The position numbers were made by a program, and so were the translations under genes. Below, piece by piece: positions 16,173 to 24,080 of a stretch of DNA of 64,000 nt (its first letter is position 1; every line of letters begins with the position of its first letter). The notes beneath the pieces were generated by a model, which worked only from the letters and a program-made list of their open reading frames with translations, was not told where the DNA came from and made no database searches. Origin of the DNA: Melioribacteraceae bacterium (GTDB lineage Bacteria; Bacteroidota; Ignavibacteria; Ignavibacteriales; Melioribacteraceae); contig DAOSDY010000003.1 in the NCBI GenBank assembly GCA_035362835.1, positions 1 to 64,000 on the forward strand, in the 5' to 3' direction.

Positions 16173-17672
16173 ATGAATAACGACCAAATAAATGATCTGA
16201 TTAAATCCTACTCCTCAGATTTTGATTATAATAAAAAGGAAACTGCAATAATTCTTGCAGCCGGCCACGGCAAAAGAATTAAATCGAATACTTCCAAAAT
16301 GCTTCACCGGATATGGGAAGTGCCAACCGTCGAACGCGTTTGCAATGCGTGTCTTGAGTCCCTTGGTGATGCTAATATAATTATAGTAGTTGGAATTAAA
16401 GCTGAAGAAGTGATTAAAACTGTTGGCAAACGAAACTCTCTCCTTTATGCTTATCAGGAAGTTCAGAACGGAACAGGGCATGCCGTTCAGGTTGCCCTCG
16501 AAAATATCGTTCCGAATAAATATGAAGGATCAATTTATGTTCTGCCCGGCGATATGGGACTTATAGATGCGGCAACAGTGAACGACTTTAAAAATTATTT
16601 TATGAGTTCCGGCACTGACATGCTTGTGCTTACCGGTATGTTTGAAGGGAAAACCGAAGAGAATTATTACGGCCGGGTTGTTAGAGTACCTTTATCCGGA
16701 AAGTCCGGCAAGCGGCCAACCAATTACGGAAATGTGATTGAAATAATCGAGTATAAGGATATTGTTAATCTGCCGGATAATAAGCCGTACAAGGTCAAAT
16801 ACAAGAATAAAATGATTTCGTTCACCAAAAAGGATCTTATTGAGAACAGGGAATTCAATTCGGGCGTTTATGCTTTTGATTTTAAGCTGCTGAATAGTTT
16901 GATAAAAGAGATAAGAAGCGAGAATGTTCAGAAGGAAATCTACCTTACGGATTTAATCTATCTTTTTAATACACACGGTTACCGGGTTTCTGCAGTCAGC
17001 CCCGCTGAACAATACGTTCTGATGGGATTCAATAACAAATCGGTCCTTAAAGAAATGGATGCCGTCGCACGCCGACTTGTATATGAAAAAATCAAAGACG
17101 TAATTTCTATTGATGATCCGGATGATTTCTTTATAGATGAAAGCGTAGTCAATGAAATCCTGAAGATGGATCTGGCGGGTAATCCTCTCGATATAAAAAT
17201 CGGCAAGGGTGTTTTCGTCGGAAGGGGAGTTAAACTGAATTATAATACTTCACTTATGAAGAATGCATACCTCAGCGGTGAAATTTGCCTGGGGAAAAAT
17301 GTAACTATAAAAGAGAATGTACAACTATCATGTTACTACGGACAGAAGATTGAGCTTTCGGATAATGTGGAAATATTCTCAGGCAATATTCTGAAGGGGA
17401 ATATATCAGTTGGTGAAAACTCCGTTATAGAATCGGGTGTCAGAATTACGGGAAATGATGAGTACCCTGTAATAATCGGTAATAACGTTACCGTAAAGGG
17501 AGTAACATATATTTTCGGTTCAATCGTGGAAAACAGCATGATGATTGAACATTCTGTAATTGTCAGAAAAAGAATCAGGAAACCCGAGAGCGCACGTCAG
17601 GAAAAATTAAAAGTCCGGTATTTCATCCCGGAAACTGAAGGGCTTGATGCAATCGAGGATTTAAAAAAATAA
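16173..17672 (+). CDS. GlmU-like nucleotidyltransferase with an atypical left-handed beta-helix C-terminus
   Basis: This 499-residue protein has a GlmU uridylyltransferase-type N-domain: AIILAAGHGKRIKSNTSKML (about 26-45), GTGHAVQVAL, PGDMGLI, NYYGRVVRV, FNSGVYAFD and EIYLTDLI. That domain makes UDP-GlcNAc from GlcNAc-1-phosphate and UTP. The C-domain (about 340-470) is a hexapeptide beta-helix (IGKGVFVGRGV, ICLGKNVTIKENV, VGENSVIESGV) but I cannot find the acetyltransferase active-site loop of canonical GlmU. The protein ends in an acidic tail. It has a 25-residue N-terminal extension. AAAGGGA lies at 16162-16168, four bases before the ATG. It may be only a nucleotidyltransferase, or act on another sugar phosphate. 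Confidence 0.8.
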   Translation: MNNDQINDLIKSYSSDFDYNKKETAIILAAGHGKRIKSNTSKMLHRIWEVPTVERVCNACLESLGDANIIIVVGIKAEEVIKTVGKRNSLLYAYQEVQNGTGHAVQVALENIVPNKYEGSIYVLPGDMGLIDAATVNDFKNYFMSSGTDMLVLTGMFEGKTEENYYGRVVRVPLSGKSGKRPTNYGNVIEIIEYKDIVNLPDNKPYKVKYKNKMISFTKKDLIENREFNSGVYAFDFKLLNSLIKEIRSENVQKEIYLTDLIYLFNTHGYRVSAVSPAEQYVLMGFNNKSVLKEMDAVARRLVYEKIKDVISIDDPDDFFIDESVVNEILKMDLAGNPLDIKIGKGVFVGRGVKLNYNTSLMKNAYLSGEICLGKNVTIKENVQLSCYYGQKIELSDNVEIFSGNILKGNISVGENSVIESGVRITGNDEYPVIIGNNVTVKGVTYIFGSIVENSMMIEHSVIVRKRIRKPESARQEKLKVRYFIPETEGLDAIEDLKK

Positions 17673-17702
17673 AAGGCAACCTAAAATAATTTAAGTTGCC
17701 GT
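17672..17702 (-). terminator. Terminator of rpsT
   Basis: Read on the minus strand, GGCAAC at 17700-17695 pairs with GTTGCC at 17680-17675. The stem is extended by four A-T pairs around a short loop and is followed by TTTTATTTTTTT. It lies just beyond the rpsT stop, so it terminates that transcript. On the plus strand no T tract follows the stem. Confidence 0.75.
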
Positions 17703-17721
17703 AAATGATGTTAAGAGAAAA

Positions 17722-17985
17722 TTATTTTGCAGCGGCTAATTTATTAACGTGTTTTGTTAATGTTGATTTTTTTCTTGCAGCCGTATTCTTATGAATTCTT
17801 CCTTTAGCTGTCTGTTTATCCAAGGTTGCAACCGCAGCTTTTAATAATGTTTCGGCCTGAGTCTTGTCTTCGGTTGAATAAACCTTTTTTACAAGTGTCT
17901 TAACTTTTGATAAAGCGGCTTTGTTTCTTTCGCTTCTTTTTTTGCTCTGTTTAATTCTCTTTTTCGCCGACTTGTGATGCGCCAT
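17722..17985 (-). CDS. rpsT: 30S ribosomal protein S20
   Basis: This 87-residue, very basic protein begins MAHHKSAKKRIKQSKKRSER, the S20 signature, and continues as an all-helical, Lys-rich chain with RIHKNTAARKKSTLTKHV near 63-80. S20 binds 16S rRNA early in assembly of the small subunit. Length is normal. It is transcribed alone, with its own terminator shared in position with the convergent GlmU-like gene. Confidence 0.96.
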   Translation of the reverse strand: MAHHKSAKKRIKQSKKRSERNKAALSKVKTLVKKVYSTEDKTQAETLLKAAVATLDKQTAKGRIHKNTAARKKSTLTKHVNKLAAAK

Positions 17986-18186
17986 TCAAAATACCTTATA
18001 ATTGTTAAAAAACGTGCGTAAATATAGTATTCTGAAACATCCGAATCAAATTAGCAAATAATGTAATTAATGAGATTCCTGCGGATAAATTCCGTTTTTT
18101 AAGATTATCCGGGGTCCTGAACTGAAGAATTCCCCTCCCAAAAAGTCGAAAAAGACCCTTTATTGGTTGGTTATTTAAATGATTAT

Positions 18187-18194
18187 TATCTTTG
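18187..18194 (+). promoter_or_regulatory. TAnnTTTG promoter -7 element for queE-queD
   Basis: TATCTTTG ends 23 bases before the TTG start of queE. TTGG occurs at 18163-18166, 20 bases upstream, close to the -33 box spacing of Bacteroidota promoters. This is the most complete promoter match in the window. Confidence 0.6.
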
Positions 18195-18217
18195 CACCCG
18201 GCTTTAAAGGAATTTAA

Positions 18218-18856
18218 TTGCTTAAAGTAAATGAAATATATTATTCGATTCAGGGGGAAAGCTCTAAAGCGGGCCTGCCATGCGTCTTTGTCCGGCTTAC
18301 TTATTGCAACCTGAGATGCGTCTATTGCGATACCGAATACGCTTTTTACGAAGGGACAGATAAAACTATTGACCACATTATTGAAGAAGTCAAAAAGTAT
18401 GATTGCCGGCTTGTGGAAATAACTGGGGGAGAACCGCTGGTCCAGACGGAATCGATCGAATTGATGAAAAGACTGTGCGATGAAGGATTCGAAGTAATGC
18501 TCGAAACCGGCGGAAGCCTTACTGTAGAAAAAGTCGATAAGAGAGTGATGATAATACTCGACCTTAAATGTCCTTCCAGTAAAATGATGAAGAAAAATTT
18601 ATATGAAAATCTTGAATATCTCAAGCCTACTGACGAAGTAAAATTTGTTATCGGAACACGTGAGGATTATGAGTGGTCCAGGGAAATAGTTAAAAAGTAT
18701 GACCTCATGAATAAATGCGGAGTTCTCTTTTCTGTTGTATTTGGAGAACTTGAACCGGTTCAACTGGTTAACTGGGTACTGGAAGATAAACTGAAAGTGA
18801 GATATCAACTGCAGATGCATAAAATTATTTGGCATCCTGAAACTAAAGGTGTGTAA
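18218..18856 (+). CDS. queE: 7-carboxy-7-deazaguanine synthase, radical SAM
   Basis: This 212-residue radical SAM enzyme turns 6-carboxytetrahydropterin into 7-carboxy-7-deazaguanine in queuosine synthesis. The N-terminal substrate loop YYSIQGESSKAGLPCVFVRL leads into the cluster motif with C30, C34 and C37 (CNLRCVYC), and ITGGEPL follows. Start is TTG at 18218: AAAGGA at 18205-18210 is correctly placed, and the nearby ATG at 18230 is out of frame. Its TAA overlaps the queD ATG. Pairing with queD makes the assignment firm. queC and queF are not in the window. Confidence 0.95.
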   Translation: MLKVNEIYYSIQGESSKAGLPCVFVRLTYCNLRCVYCDTEYAFYEGTDKTIDHIIEEVKKYDCRLVEITGGEPLVQTESIELMKRLCDEGFEVMLETGGSLTVEKVDKRVMIILDLKCPSSKMMKKNLYENLEYLKPTDEVKFVIGTREDYEWSREIVKKYDLMNKCGVLFSVVFGELEPVQLVNWVLEDKLKVRYQLQMHKIIWHPETKGV

Positions 18857-19269
18857 TGAAAATTGCAAAAGAGTTTAAATGGGAAATGGGTCACCGTCTT
18901 GCGTTCCATGCAGGGAAATGTAAAAACCTGCACGGTCATTCATATACATGTATGATTGAACTCTCTGGTAAACCGGATAAGAACGGAATTCTTCTCGATT
19001 ATTATGATCTGAAAAATATTGTGGAACCATTGATTGACAAGATGGATCACTCATTTATGGTGAATGAAAATGATGCTGAATTGATTGAAATGCTGGATAA
19101 ACTGGGATCGAACAAACTTGTTGTACCTTTCGAATCAACTGCCGAGAATATTTGTCTTTATCTACTCGATCAACTTAAAAAGAATAGTTTACCGGCAAAT
19201 ATTGAAGGTATTAAGGTGAGGGTTCTTGAAACAGAGAACACATACGCCGAAGAGGAGTGCCGTTTATAA
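18856..19269 (+). CDS. queD: 6-carboxy-5,6,7,8-tetrahydropterin synthase
   Basis: This 137-residue protein is the QueD branch of the 6-pyruvoyltetrahydropterin synthase family. It converts dihydroneopterin triphosphate to 6-carboxytetrahydropterin, the substrate of QueE. Zinc ligands are His13 (EMGHRL) and the His26/His28 pair in LHGHSY. The catalytic Cys22 lies just before that pair, which separates QueD from folate-type relatives. MDHSFMVNEND carries the second His-Asp catalytic region. The gene starts inside the queE stop codon and its last six bases overlap the convergent sirtuin gene. Confidence 0.95.
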   Translation: MKIAKEFKWEMGHRLAFHAGKCKNLHGHSYTCMIELSGKPDKNGILLDYYDLKNIVEPLIDKMDHSFMVNENDAELIEMLDKLGSNKLVVPFESTAENICLYLLDQLKKNSLPANIEGIKVRVLETENTYAEEECRL

Positions 19270-20016
19270 ATTCCCGCCGGATTTTATCTTATTAACCAGC
19301 TTCAAAATTTCCGGAAGTATTTCACCGGATTTGCCGAACAATGAGTAATCAGCGTGAGTGGATAACTCTGTAGGCTCGATATTAATTTCAACAAGGAAAG
19401 CACCCGCTCTTTTAGCGCTCATCGGAATATAAGCCGCAGGATATACAACCGCCGAAGTACCAACAACGAAACAGATATCGCTCCATTCTGCCGCTGTCTC
19501 TCCGCCGCTGAATTGATCCTGGGGAAGATATTCGCCAAACCAGACTACGTCGGGCCGGACCAGTCCGCCGCATTTTTTACAGTGGGGTACTCCGTCAGAT
19601 GGCTCGAGTTCATTCAGATCGAAAAATGTTTTACAATCGACACAGAAATTTCTTTCGATGTTTCCGTGAAGCTCGTAAATTTTTGTAGAACCGGCTCTTC
19701 TGTGAAGGTTATCAATATTCTGGGTTACAACAGAAACTTCGTAGAATTTTTCCAGTGCGGCAATTGAATAATGTCCGGCATTCGGTTCCGTGTTGTGAAC
19801 AATATCTCTGCGATGCTGATACCATTGCCAGACCAGGTCGGGATTTTTCATGAAGGCATTAAAATTGGCAAGCTCTTCCGGTTTCATTTTGTTCCATATT
19901 CCGTCTTTGCCGCGGAAAGTTGAGATCCCGCTCTCGGCCGAAATTCCTGCACCGGTAAAGAAAACCAGCTTCTTTGCCTTTTCCAGATTATCCGAAAACT
20001 CTTTTTTGAATTCCAT
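19264..20016 (-). CDS. cobB: NAD-dependent protein deacylase, Sir2 family (CobB type)
   Basis: This 250-residue sirtuin removes acyl groups from lysine using NAD. It has FFTGAGISAESGISTFRG (19-36), TQNIDNLHRRAG (98-109), the catalytic His117 in ELHG, and a zinc site C125/C128 and C146/C149. Y66 and R69 (WYQHRR) form the YxxR pair of class III sirtuins, which accommodates negatively charged acyl groups, so desuccinylase activity is likely besides deacetylation. It lies downstream of the TPR protein gene but a terminator separates them. Its 3' end overlaps convergent queD. Confidence 0.94.
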   Translation of the reverse strand: MEFKKEFSDNLEKAKKLVFFTGAGISAESGISTFRGKDGIWNKMKPEELANFNAFMKNPDLVWQWYQHRRDIVHNTEPNAGHYSIAALEKFYEVSVVTQNIDNLHRRAGSTKIYELHGNIERNFCVDCKTFFDLNELEPSDGVPHCKKCGGLVRPDVVWFGEYLPQDQFSGGETAAEWSDICFVVGTSAVVYPAAYIPMSAKRAGAFLVEINIEPTELSTHADYSLFGKSGEILPEILKLVNKIKSGGNL

Positions 20017-20019
20017 ATT

Positions 20020-20048
20020 AAAAAGCCTCTCCCTTTTGAGGAGAGGCT
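20020..20048 (-). terminator. Terminator downstream of the TPR protein gene
   Basis: On the minus strand AGCCTCTCC (20048-20040) pairs with GGAGAGGCT (20032-20024) over a seven-base loop, followed by TTTTT. It sits between the TPR gene stop (20061) and the sirtuin start (20016), only about four bases from the sirtuin ATG. The sirtuin therefore either has readthrough transcription or a promoter overlapping this hairpin. Confidence 0.75.
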
Positions 20049-20060
20049 GCTGAAAATTAA

Positions 20061-20837
20061 TTATTCGTCTTTTATATCATCAAGAATCTGTTTTGCCTCA
20101 GCCTTCCGTTTTTCATCATCCTGATGTGAGTTGGCTATGGTTAATGCTTTGTTTAACATTTCGCGGGCTGTTTTATACTCATCTTCGCGAACCAGGGAAT
20201 TTGCGTAATCTACATAGAACATAACATAGTTTGGGAAAAGCTCAATCGCTTTCTTGAATTCCTTAATTGCTATTTCATTATCAGCCCAACCCAGACCCAA
20301 AACAGAACGTGCGGGTTTCCACTTTTCACTGGTTTTTGCATGAGTTCTTCCAAGTACATAATGGGAAACACCCTGAACAAAATTACCCCCGTTGTTCAAT
20401 TGTATCGCCTTTTCTACATCAGCTCTAACTGAATTCACAACCCCTGCTACTGTAAAAACACCTTTGAAAAGTGCAATCTTGCCGTTTGCAATGGCTCTTC
20501 TTAAAAAGCTGACAGATTTGCCGCCGTCGAGCTTAACCGATTTTTCTGCATAGTCGAGGGCTTTCTGATAAGTTGCTATCTGTGCGTCCTCCTGAGCAGA
20601 TGTACTTGCAGGCATTTTATCACCAATGTCTACATAAGTACGGCTCAACCGCCAAACAACTTCCCAGTTATCCGGTTCCATTTTCTCTGCCTTGAGCAGA
20701 ACTTCAAGGGCTTTCTCGTTATTGAACTGTGCGTAATATTTATCACATTCTTCAACAAGCTGATTCACTGATTGAGCAGATGCAAAACCGGAAAAAAGAA
20801 ATAATAATAAGAATTGTAATAAGAGTGCTTTTTTCAT
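20061..20837 (-). CDS. Secreted TPR-type protein, RMD-like repeat family
   Basis: This 258-residue protein has a signal peptide (MKKALLLQFLLLFLFSGFASA, cleavage near 21). Helical repeats follow: EKALEVLLKAEKMEPDNWEVV (about 41-61), YQKALDYAEKSVKL, DVEKAIQLNN, AIKEFKKAIELFPNYVMFYVDYA and ARE(M)LNKALTIA. The pattern resembles the regulator-of-microtubule-dynamics-type TPR proteins found in Bacteroidota, where the function is unknown. It lies 26 bases downstream of the YhaM-like gene and is the last gene before a terminator. A scaffold role in the periplasm is inference. Confidence 0.75.
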   Translation of the reverse strand: MKKALLLQFLLLFLFSGFASAQSVNQLVEECDKYYAQFNNEKALEVLLKAEKMEPDNWEVVWRLSRTYVDIGDKMPASTSAQEDAQIATYQKALDYAEKSVKLDGGKSVSFLRRAIANGKIALFKGVFTVAGVVNSVRADVEKAIQLNNGGNFVQGVSHYVLGRTHAKTSEKWKPARSVLGLGWADNEIAIKEFKKAIELFPNYVMFYVDYANSLVREDEYKTAREMLNKALTIANSHQDDEKRKAEAKQILDDIKDE

Positions 20838-20863
20838 TTTTTGAGTCCTCTTAATGTTTATGA

Positions 20864-21841
20864 TTATTCTGTTTGTTTTTCATCCGGGAAGTCGTCCGGA
20901 ATATATAGTGATGTATTTACAAGATTTAAAAAACGGGTCCAGCGCGAACCTTTATTCTTATCTGTTTCGATCGCGTATTTGTAAGCATTTGTTTTCGCGC
21001 TCAGTTCGTCAGCCTGGTATAATACAATTGCCTCCAGAGTTTTTGGCTCTACCGGCGATGCAAATTCCAATTTGCCCTGATGACTTAGTATTAGATGTAA
21101 AAGTTGATTCTTCAATTCTTCGGGGAAATCGGTAATCTCGTTAGCCGCCTTTTCAACTTCCAATGCGCTGATCACGATGTGCCCCAGCAACTTCCCCTTA
21201 TCCGAATAATCAAATGCGGTATCGTAAGTAAGTTCCTCTGTCTTTCCGAAATCGTGAAGCAGGGCTCCGGCAATTAAAAGGTCTCTCTTAATCTCAGGAT
21301 GGATAAGAGCCATAAGATCGCAAATCTTTATTATCTCAAGTGTATGTTCCAGAAGCCCGTGGATATATGCGTGATGCCATGCTTTGCCTGCAGGTGTTCT
21401 GGTGTACTTCTCCAGGTTTTCCCCGCTTAGAATTTTATTGATAAGAGAAAGGAGATAAGGATTGCTTATTGAACCGATTATTCTTTTTAATTCATCGATA
21501 AGCTCAGTCAGAGCTTTTTTTGATTTCGGGAGAAAGTCTTCGGGCAACACATCATCTTCATCTTTAGCCGGTCTAATCTTATCGACTCTTATTTGAAGCG
21601 AATTGTTGAATTCTTCAATAGAACCCGCAACTTTAACAATGGCTCCTTCTTTCAGTTGATCTGCGAACTCTTCGAATTTATTCCAGACTTTTGCCGGGAG
21701 AAGGGCCGTTTGATCTCTCAGTTCAAGACTTAAAAATGGTTTACCTGTTTTGGCAGTTTTTATTTCGGATTTTGTGATAATAAGGAAGAGTGTGAATTCA
21801 TCTCCTGCAGAAAGTTCATTTAATCTCTTTTGATTAAACAT
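20864..21841 (-). CDS. YhaM-like 3'-5' exoribonuclease (OB fold plus HD domain)
   Basis: This 325-residue protein combines an N-terminal OB fold (about 15-95, with KPFLSLELRDQTALLPAKVW) and an HD domain (about 150-290, with HGLLEHTLEI, and GALLHDFGKTEEL carrying the His-Asp metal pair). The same layout defines YhaM of Firmicutes, which degrades RNA and single-stranded DNA from the 3' end using Mn. Length matches. It lies between the NusG paralogue and the TPR gene, all on the same strand with short gaps. Substrate preference in this group is not established. Confidence 0.85.
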   Translation of the reverse strand: MFNQKRLNELSAGDEFTLFLIITKSEIKTAKTGKPFLSLELRDQTALLPAKVWNKFEEFADQLKEGAIVKVAGSIEEFNNSLQIRVDKIRPAKDEDDVLPEDFLPKSKKALTELIDELKRIIGSISNPYLLSLINKILSGENLEKYTRTPAGKAWHHAYIHGLLEHTLEIIKICDLMALIHPEIKRDLLIAGALLHDFGKTEELTYDTAFDYSDKGKLLGHIVISALEVEKAANEITDFPEELKNQLLHLILSHQGKLEFASPVEPKTLEAIVLYQADELSAKTNAYKYAIETDKNKGSRWTRFLNLVNTSLYIPDDFPDEKQTE

Positions 21842-21902
21842 AAACCGTTTTTTATTCCCTAAAGTGTTGTCAATTTATTAAAAAAAATATGAATGGCAAA
21901 GC

Positions 21903-22427
21903 TCAGGTTTCTACAATTTTTATGATGCCTTCATTATCAATCCTGACCAGCACCGATCTGCGAAGAAGATCAATTGATACGGCAAGATGCTTTTCCCCCT
22001 TTTTATGCTCTGTAACAATACCGGTTACATTTTTAAATGGTCCCTCTGTTATCATAACTTTTGTCCCGACTTCAATTTTATCCGTAACAAATACTTCCGG
22101 TTTCTCGGCTAGAATTTTTTTAAGGTTTTCAATCTGGCAATCCGGTATTGCCGATGGTTTTCCGTTAAAACAGATAGTTCTAACAATTGATGTTTGCTGC
22201 ATTGAATGAATTCTCTCGTATTCGTCAGCAAAAATAAATAGGTATCCGGGAAATACCGGCACTTCAATTTTCTTTTTACGGTCGCTCCATTTTTTTTCTT
22301 TCAGCATTGTCGGAAGGTAAACTTCAATCGATAAAGAGGAGATCTGAGAGACCGCTTTAAATTCCTGACGGGGTTTTGTATAGAGTGCAAACCAGTGCCT
22401 TGCTATTTCTTTTTCCGATTGTGGCAT
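21903..22427 (-). CDS. NusG-family transcription antiterminator, UpxY/RfaH-like paralogue
   Basis: This 174-residue protein has an NGN domain (about 10-110: HWFALYTKPRQEFKAVSQ, then VYLPTMLKEKKWSDRKKKIE and PVFPGYLFIF) and a C-terminal KOW domain (about 122-170: VGTKVMITEGPFKNVTGIV). It is a specialised NusG paralogue, since housekeeping NusG lies in the ribosomal secE-nusG operon. UpxY and RfaH homologues load onto RNA polymerase at a leader and prevent termination in long polysaccharide operons. Here it is with a hybrid kinase and YhaM, not inside a capsule operon. The sugar cluster starting at 37419 is a possible target, which is inference. Confidence 0.88.
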   Translation of the reverse strand: MPQSEKEIARHWFALYTKPRQEFKAVSQISSLSIEVYLPTMLKEKKWSDRKKKIEVPVFPGYLFIFADEYERIHSMQQTSIVRTICFNGKPSAIPDCQIENLKKILAEKPEVFVTDKIEVGTKVMITEGPFKNVTGIVTEHKKGEKHLAVSIDLLRRSVLVRIDNEGIIKIVET

Positions 22428-22453
22428 AGTATAATTTATCCGGTAAGAGAAAC

Positions 22454-23941
22454 CTAAAAAATAACTTCCTGCATTGTATCGAGCAGGAGATTCAGTTCGA
22501 GAGGTTTGGGAATAATTTTATTAACACCTAATCTGGAATATGCTTTCGAGATTTCGTCTGTAAGCTTGGCAGAAACTACAATTACCGGAATCGACCTGCT
22601 CGATTCCCGTTTGTTAAGAGCTTCAACAAGTTGTATCCCGTTCATCAACGGCATATCGTGGTCCGTAATAATTAAAGTGGGGAGAAGATTCTTAAGTATC
22701 CCGATTGCCTCGTATCCGTTATCTACGGAAACGATGTCAAAATTTTTCAGATTTTCTTCAATAACCTTTTTATAAAGAGCTCTTACAGACGGGTCGTCTT
22801 CTACAACAAGTACGCAGTTCTTGGCTTCGGGAACCGTGAAATGGAATTCGCTTCCTTCACCTACCTGCGAATAGAACCAGACGTGACCGCCGTGCTTATC
22901 AACTATTTCCTTCATTAATGTCAGTCCCAGTCCGCTTCCTTTTTCACCGTTTGTCCCTACAAGCGAAAATTTCTGATCAATTTTGAATAGCTTATCCTTA
23001 TTTTCTTCTGCTATTCCGAGACCCTGGTCCCTCACAATTATCTCAATCATTCCGTCTTTGAATCTTTGCGCGTGAATATATATTTCTTTCCCGTCAGGAG
23101 TATATTTTATTGCATTACTTGCAAGATTTACAATTGCCTGTCCGATCAATCTTTCGTCGGCGTTCATGAATAAGTCTGCCGGAATATCGAACTTAATATC
23201 AATATTTTTTCGTACCGCATCCCCGGTTAACGGAGTTATAACGGCTGCTACTGCCGACTTAACGTTTAAGCGCATCGGATCAATTTTTATTCTTCCTGTC
23301 TGAAGCCGGGACCAATCGAGAAGACAGTTAATCAGGTTGAGCTGGGTTTTGGATGCGTCGTAAATATATTTCAGATATTCCAGTTTTTCATCTTCACTAA
23401 GATCCTTCTCATTCAAAAGTATTTCAGAAAATCCGAGAAGAGTTGTAAAAGGCGCTCTTAAATCGTGCGAAATTATTGAAATGAATTTATCCTTGGCTGA
23501 ATTCTGTTCAATAAGAGCCGTATTAGACTTTTCGATTTTCAGTTCCTTCTCTTTCAATTCAGTTATATCGAAAAACGTACTTCTTTTTTCAACTATTTCA
23601 CCATCATGATCCCTGATCAATTTAAGTGATTCCTGGAGCCAAATTTTAATACCCGATTTCGAAACAATTCTGAAGTTAAGAGTACCGGAATCCAGTGATG
23701 AATCGCTCTCAAGCTGCGCAAGCTTTTTCTTTAGCAAAGGTAGGTCTTCTTCGCAGACAATTGAATATATTTTTTCTGAAAAAGAATTAATCTCATCCGG
23801 CTGATACCCGGTTATATCGAAAATAGAATTCGAAAAAAAGTTTCTGCCTTCACCGTTTTTGTATATGATGGAAATAAATATGTTCTTAATCCCATCGCTG
23901 AAATTTAAGAGGTTACCCCAGTCCGGTTTTTCCTTTTCCAT
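22454..23941 (-). CDS. Hybrid sensor histidine kinase: PAS, HisKA, HATPase, receiver
   Basis: This 495-residue cytoplasmic protein starts with a PAS domain (about 18-130; IFDITGYQPDEINSFSE). The dimerisation region has the phospho-His in IISHDLRAPFTTLLGFSEIL (about 155-175). The HATPase domain shows NLASNAIKYTPDG, DQGLGI and GSGLGLTLMKEI. A C-terminal receiver domain (about 375-495) has the Asp in LIITDHDMPLMNG and a late Lys in IIPKPLEL. No membrane helix or DNA-binding domain is present, so output is through another protein. It heads a run with the NusG paralogue, YhaM and TPR genes. A promoter-like element lies 27 bases upstream. Confidence 0.88.
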   Translation of the reverse strand: MEKEKPDWGNLLNFSDGIKNIFISIIYKNGEGRNFFSNSIFDITGYQPDEINSFSEKIYSIVCEEDLPLLKKKLAQLESDSSLDSGTLNFRIVSKSGIKIWLQESLKLIRDHDGEIVEKRSTFFDITELKEKELKIEKSNTALIEQNSAKDKFISIISHDLRAPFTTLLGFSEILLNEKDLSEDEKLEYLKYIYDASKTQLNLINCLLDWSRLQTGRIKIDPMRLNVKSAVAAVITPLTGDAVRKNIDIKFDIPADLFMNADERLIGQAIVNLASNAIKYTPDGKEIYIHAQRFKDGMIEIIVRDQGLGIAEENKDKLFKIDQKFSLVGTNGEKGSGLGLTLMKEIVDKHGGHVWFYSQVGEGSEFHFTVPEAKNCVLVVEDDPSVRALYKKVIEENLKNFDIVSVDNGYEAIGILKNLLPTLIITDHDMPLMNGIQLVEALNKRESSRSIPVIVVSAKLTDEISKAYSRLGVNKIIPKPLELNLLLDTMQEVIF

Positions 23942-23968
23942 AGCCCTTTATATAGGTGAGATGCGGTT

Positions 23969-23976
23969 CAAATATA
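23969..23976 (-). promoter_or_regulatory. TAnnTTTG promoter -7 element for the hybrid kinase operon
   Basis: On the minus strand TATATTTG ends 27 bases before the ATG at 23941. It is directly preceded by eight T residues and a hairpin at 23980-24017. Confidence 0.5.
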
Positions 23977-23979
23977 AAA

Positions 23980-24017
23980 AAAAGTAGATAATACTGCTCA
24001 TTTTATTATCTATTTTT
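23980..24017. promoter_or_regulatory. AT-rich hairpin with T tracts on both sides in a divergent promoter region
   Basis: TAGATAATA (23985-23993) and TATTATCTA (24004-24012) form a perfect nine-bp stem that can extend through a G-T pair and four A-T pairs, because A and T runs flank it. On the minus strand eight T residues follow; on the plus strand five follow. Both neighbouring genes point away from it, so it is not a normal 3' terminator. It may be an operator, an attenuator of the TonB receptor leader, or the end of a small RNA. Confidence 0.45.
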
Positions 24018-24080
24018 AAATCAGAACTAATTTTAAATGAACAGTGTTAGTTAAGTAGTTAAAAAAATCTATAAAGGAAA

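Noticed and set aside
18001..18217. preQ1 riboswitch before queE-queD
   Set aside because: No compact preQ1 aptamer pattern is visible, and the predicted transcript leader is only about 20 bases long.
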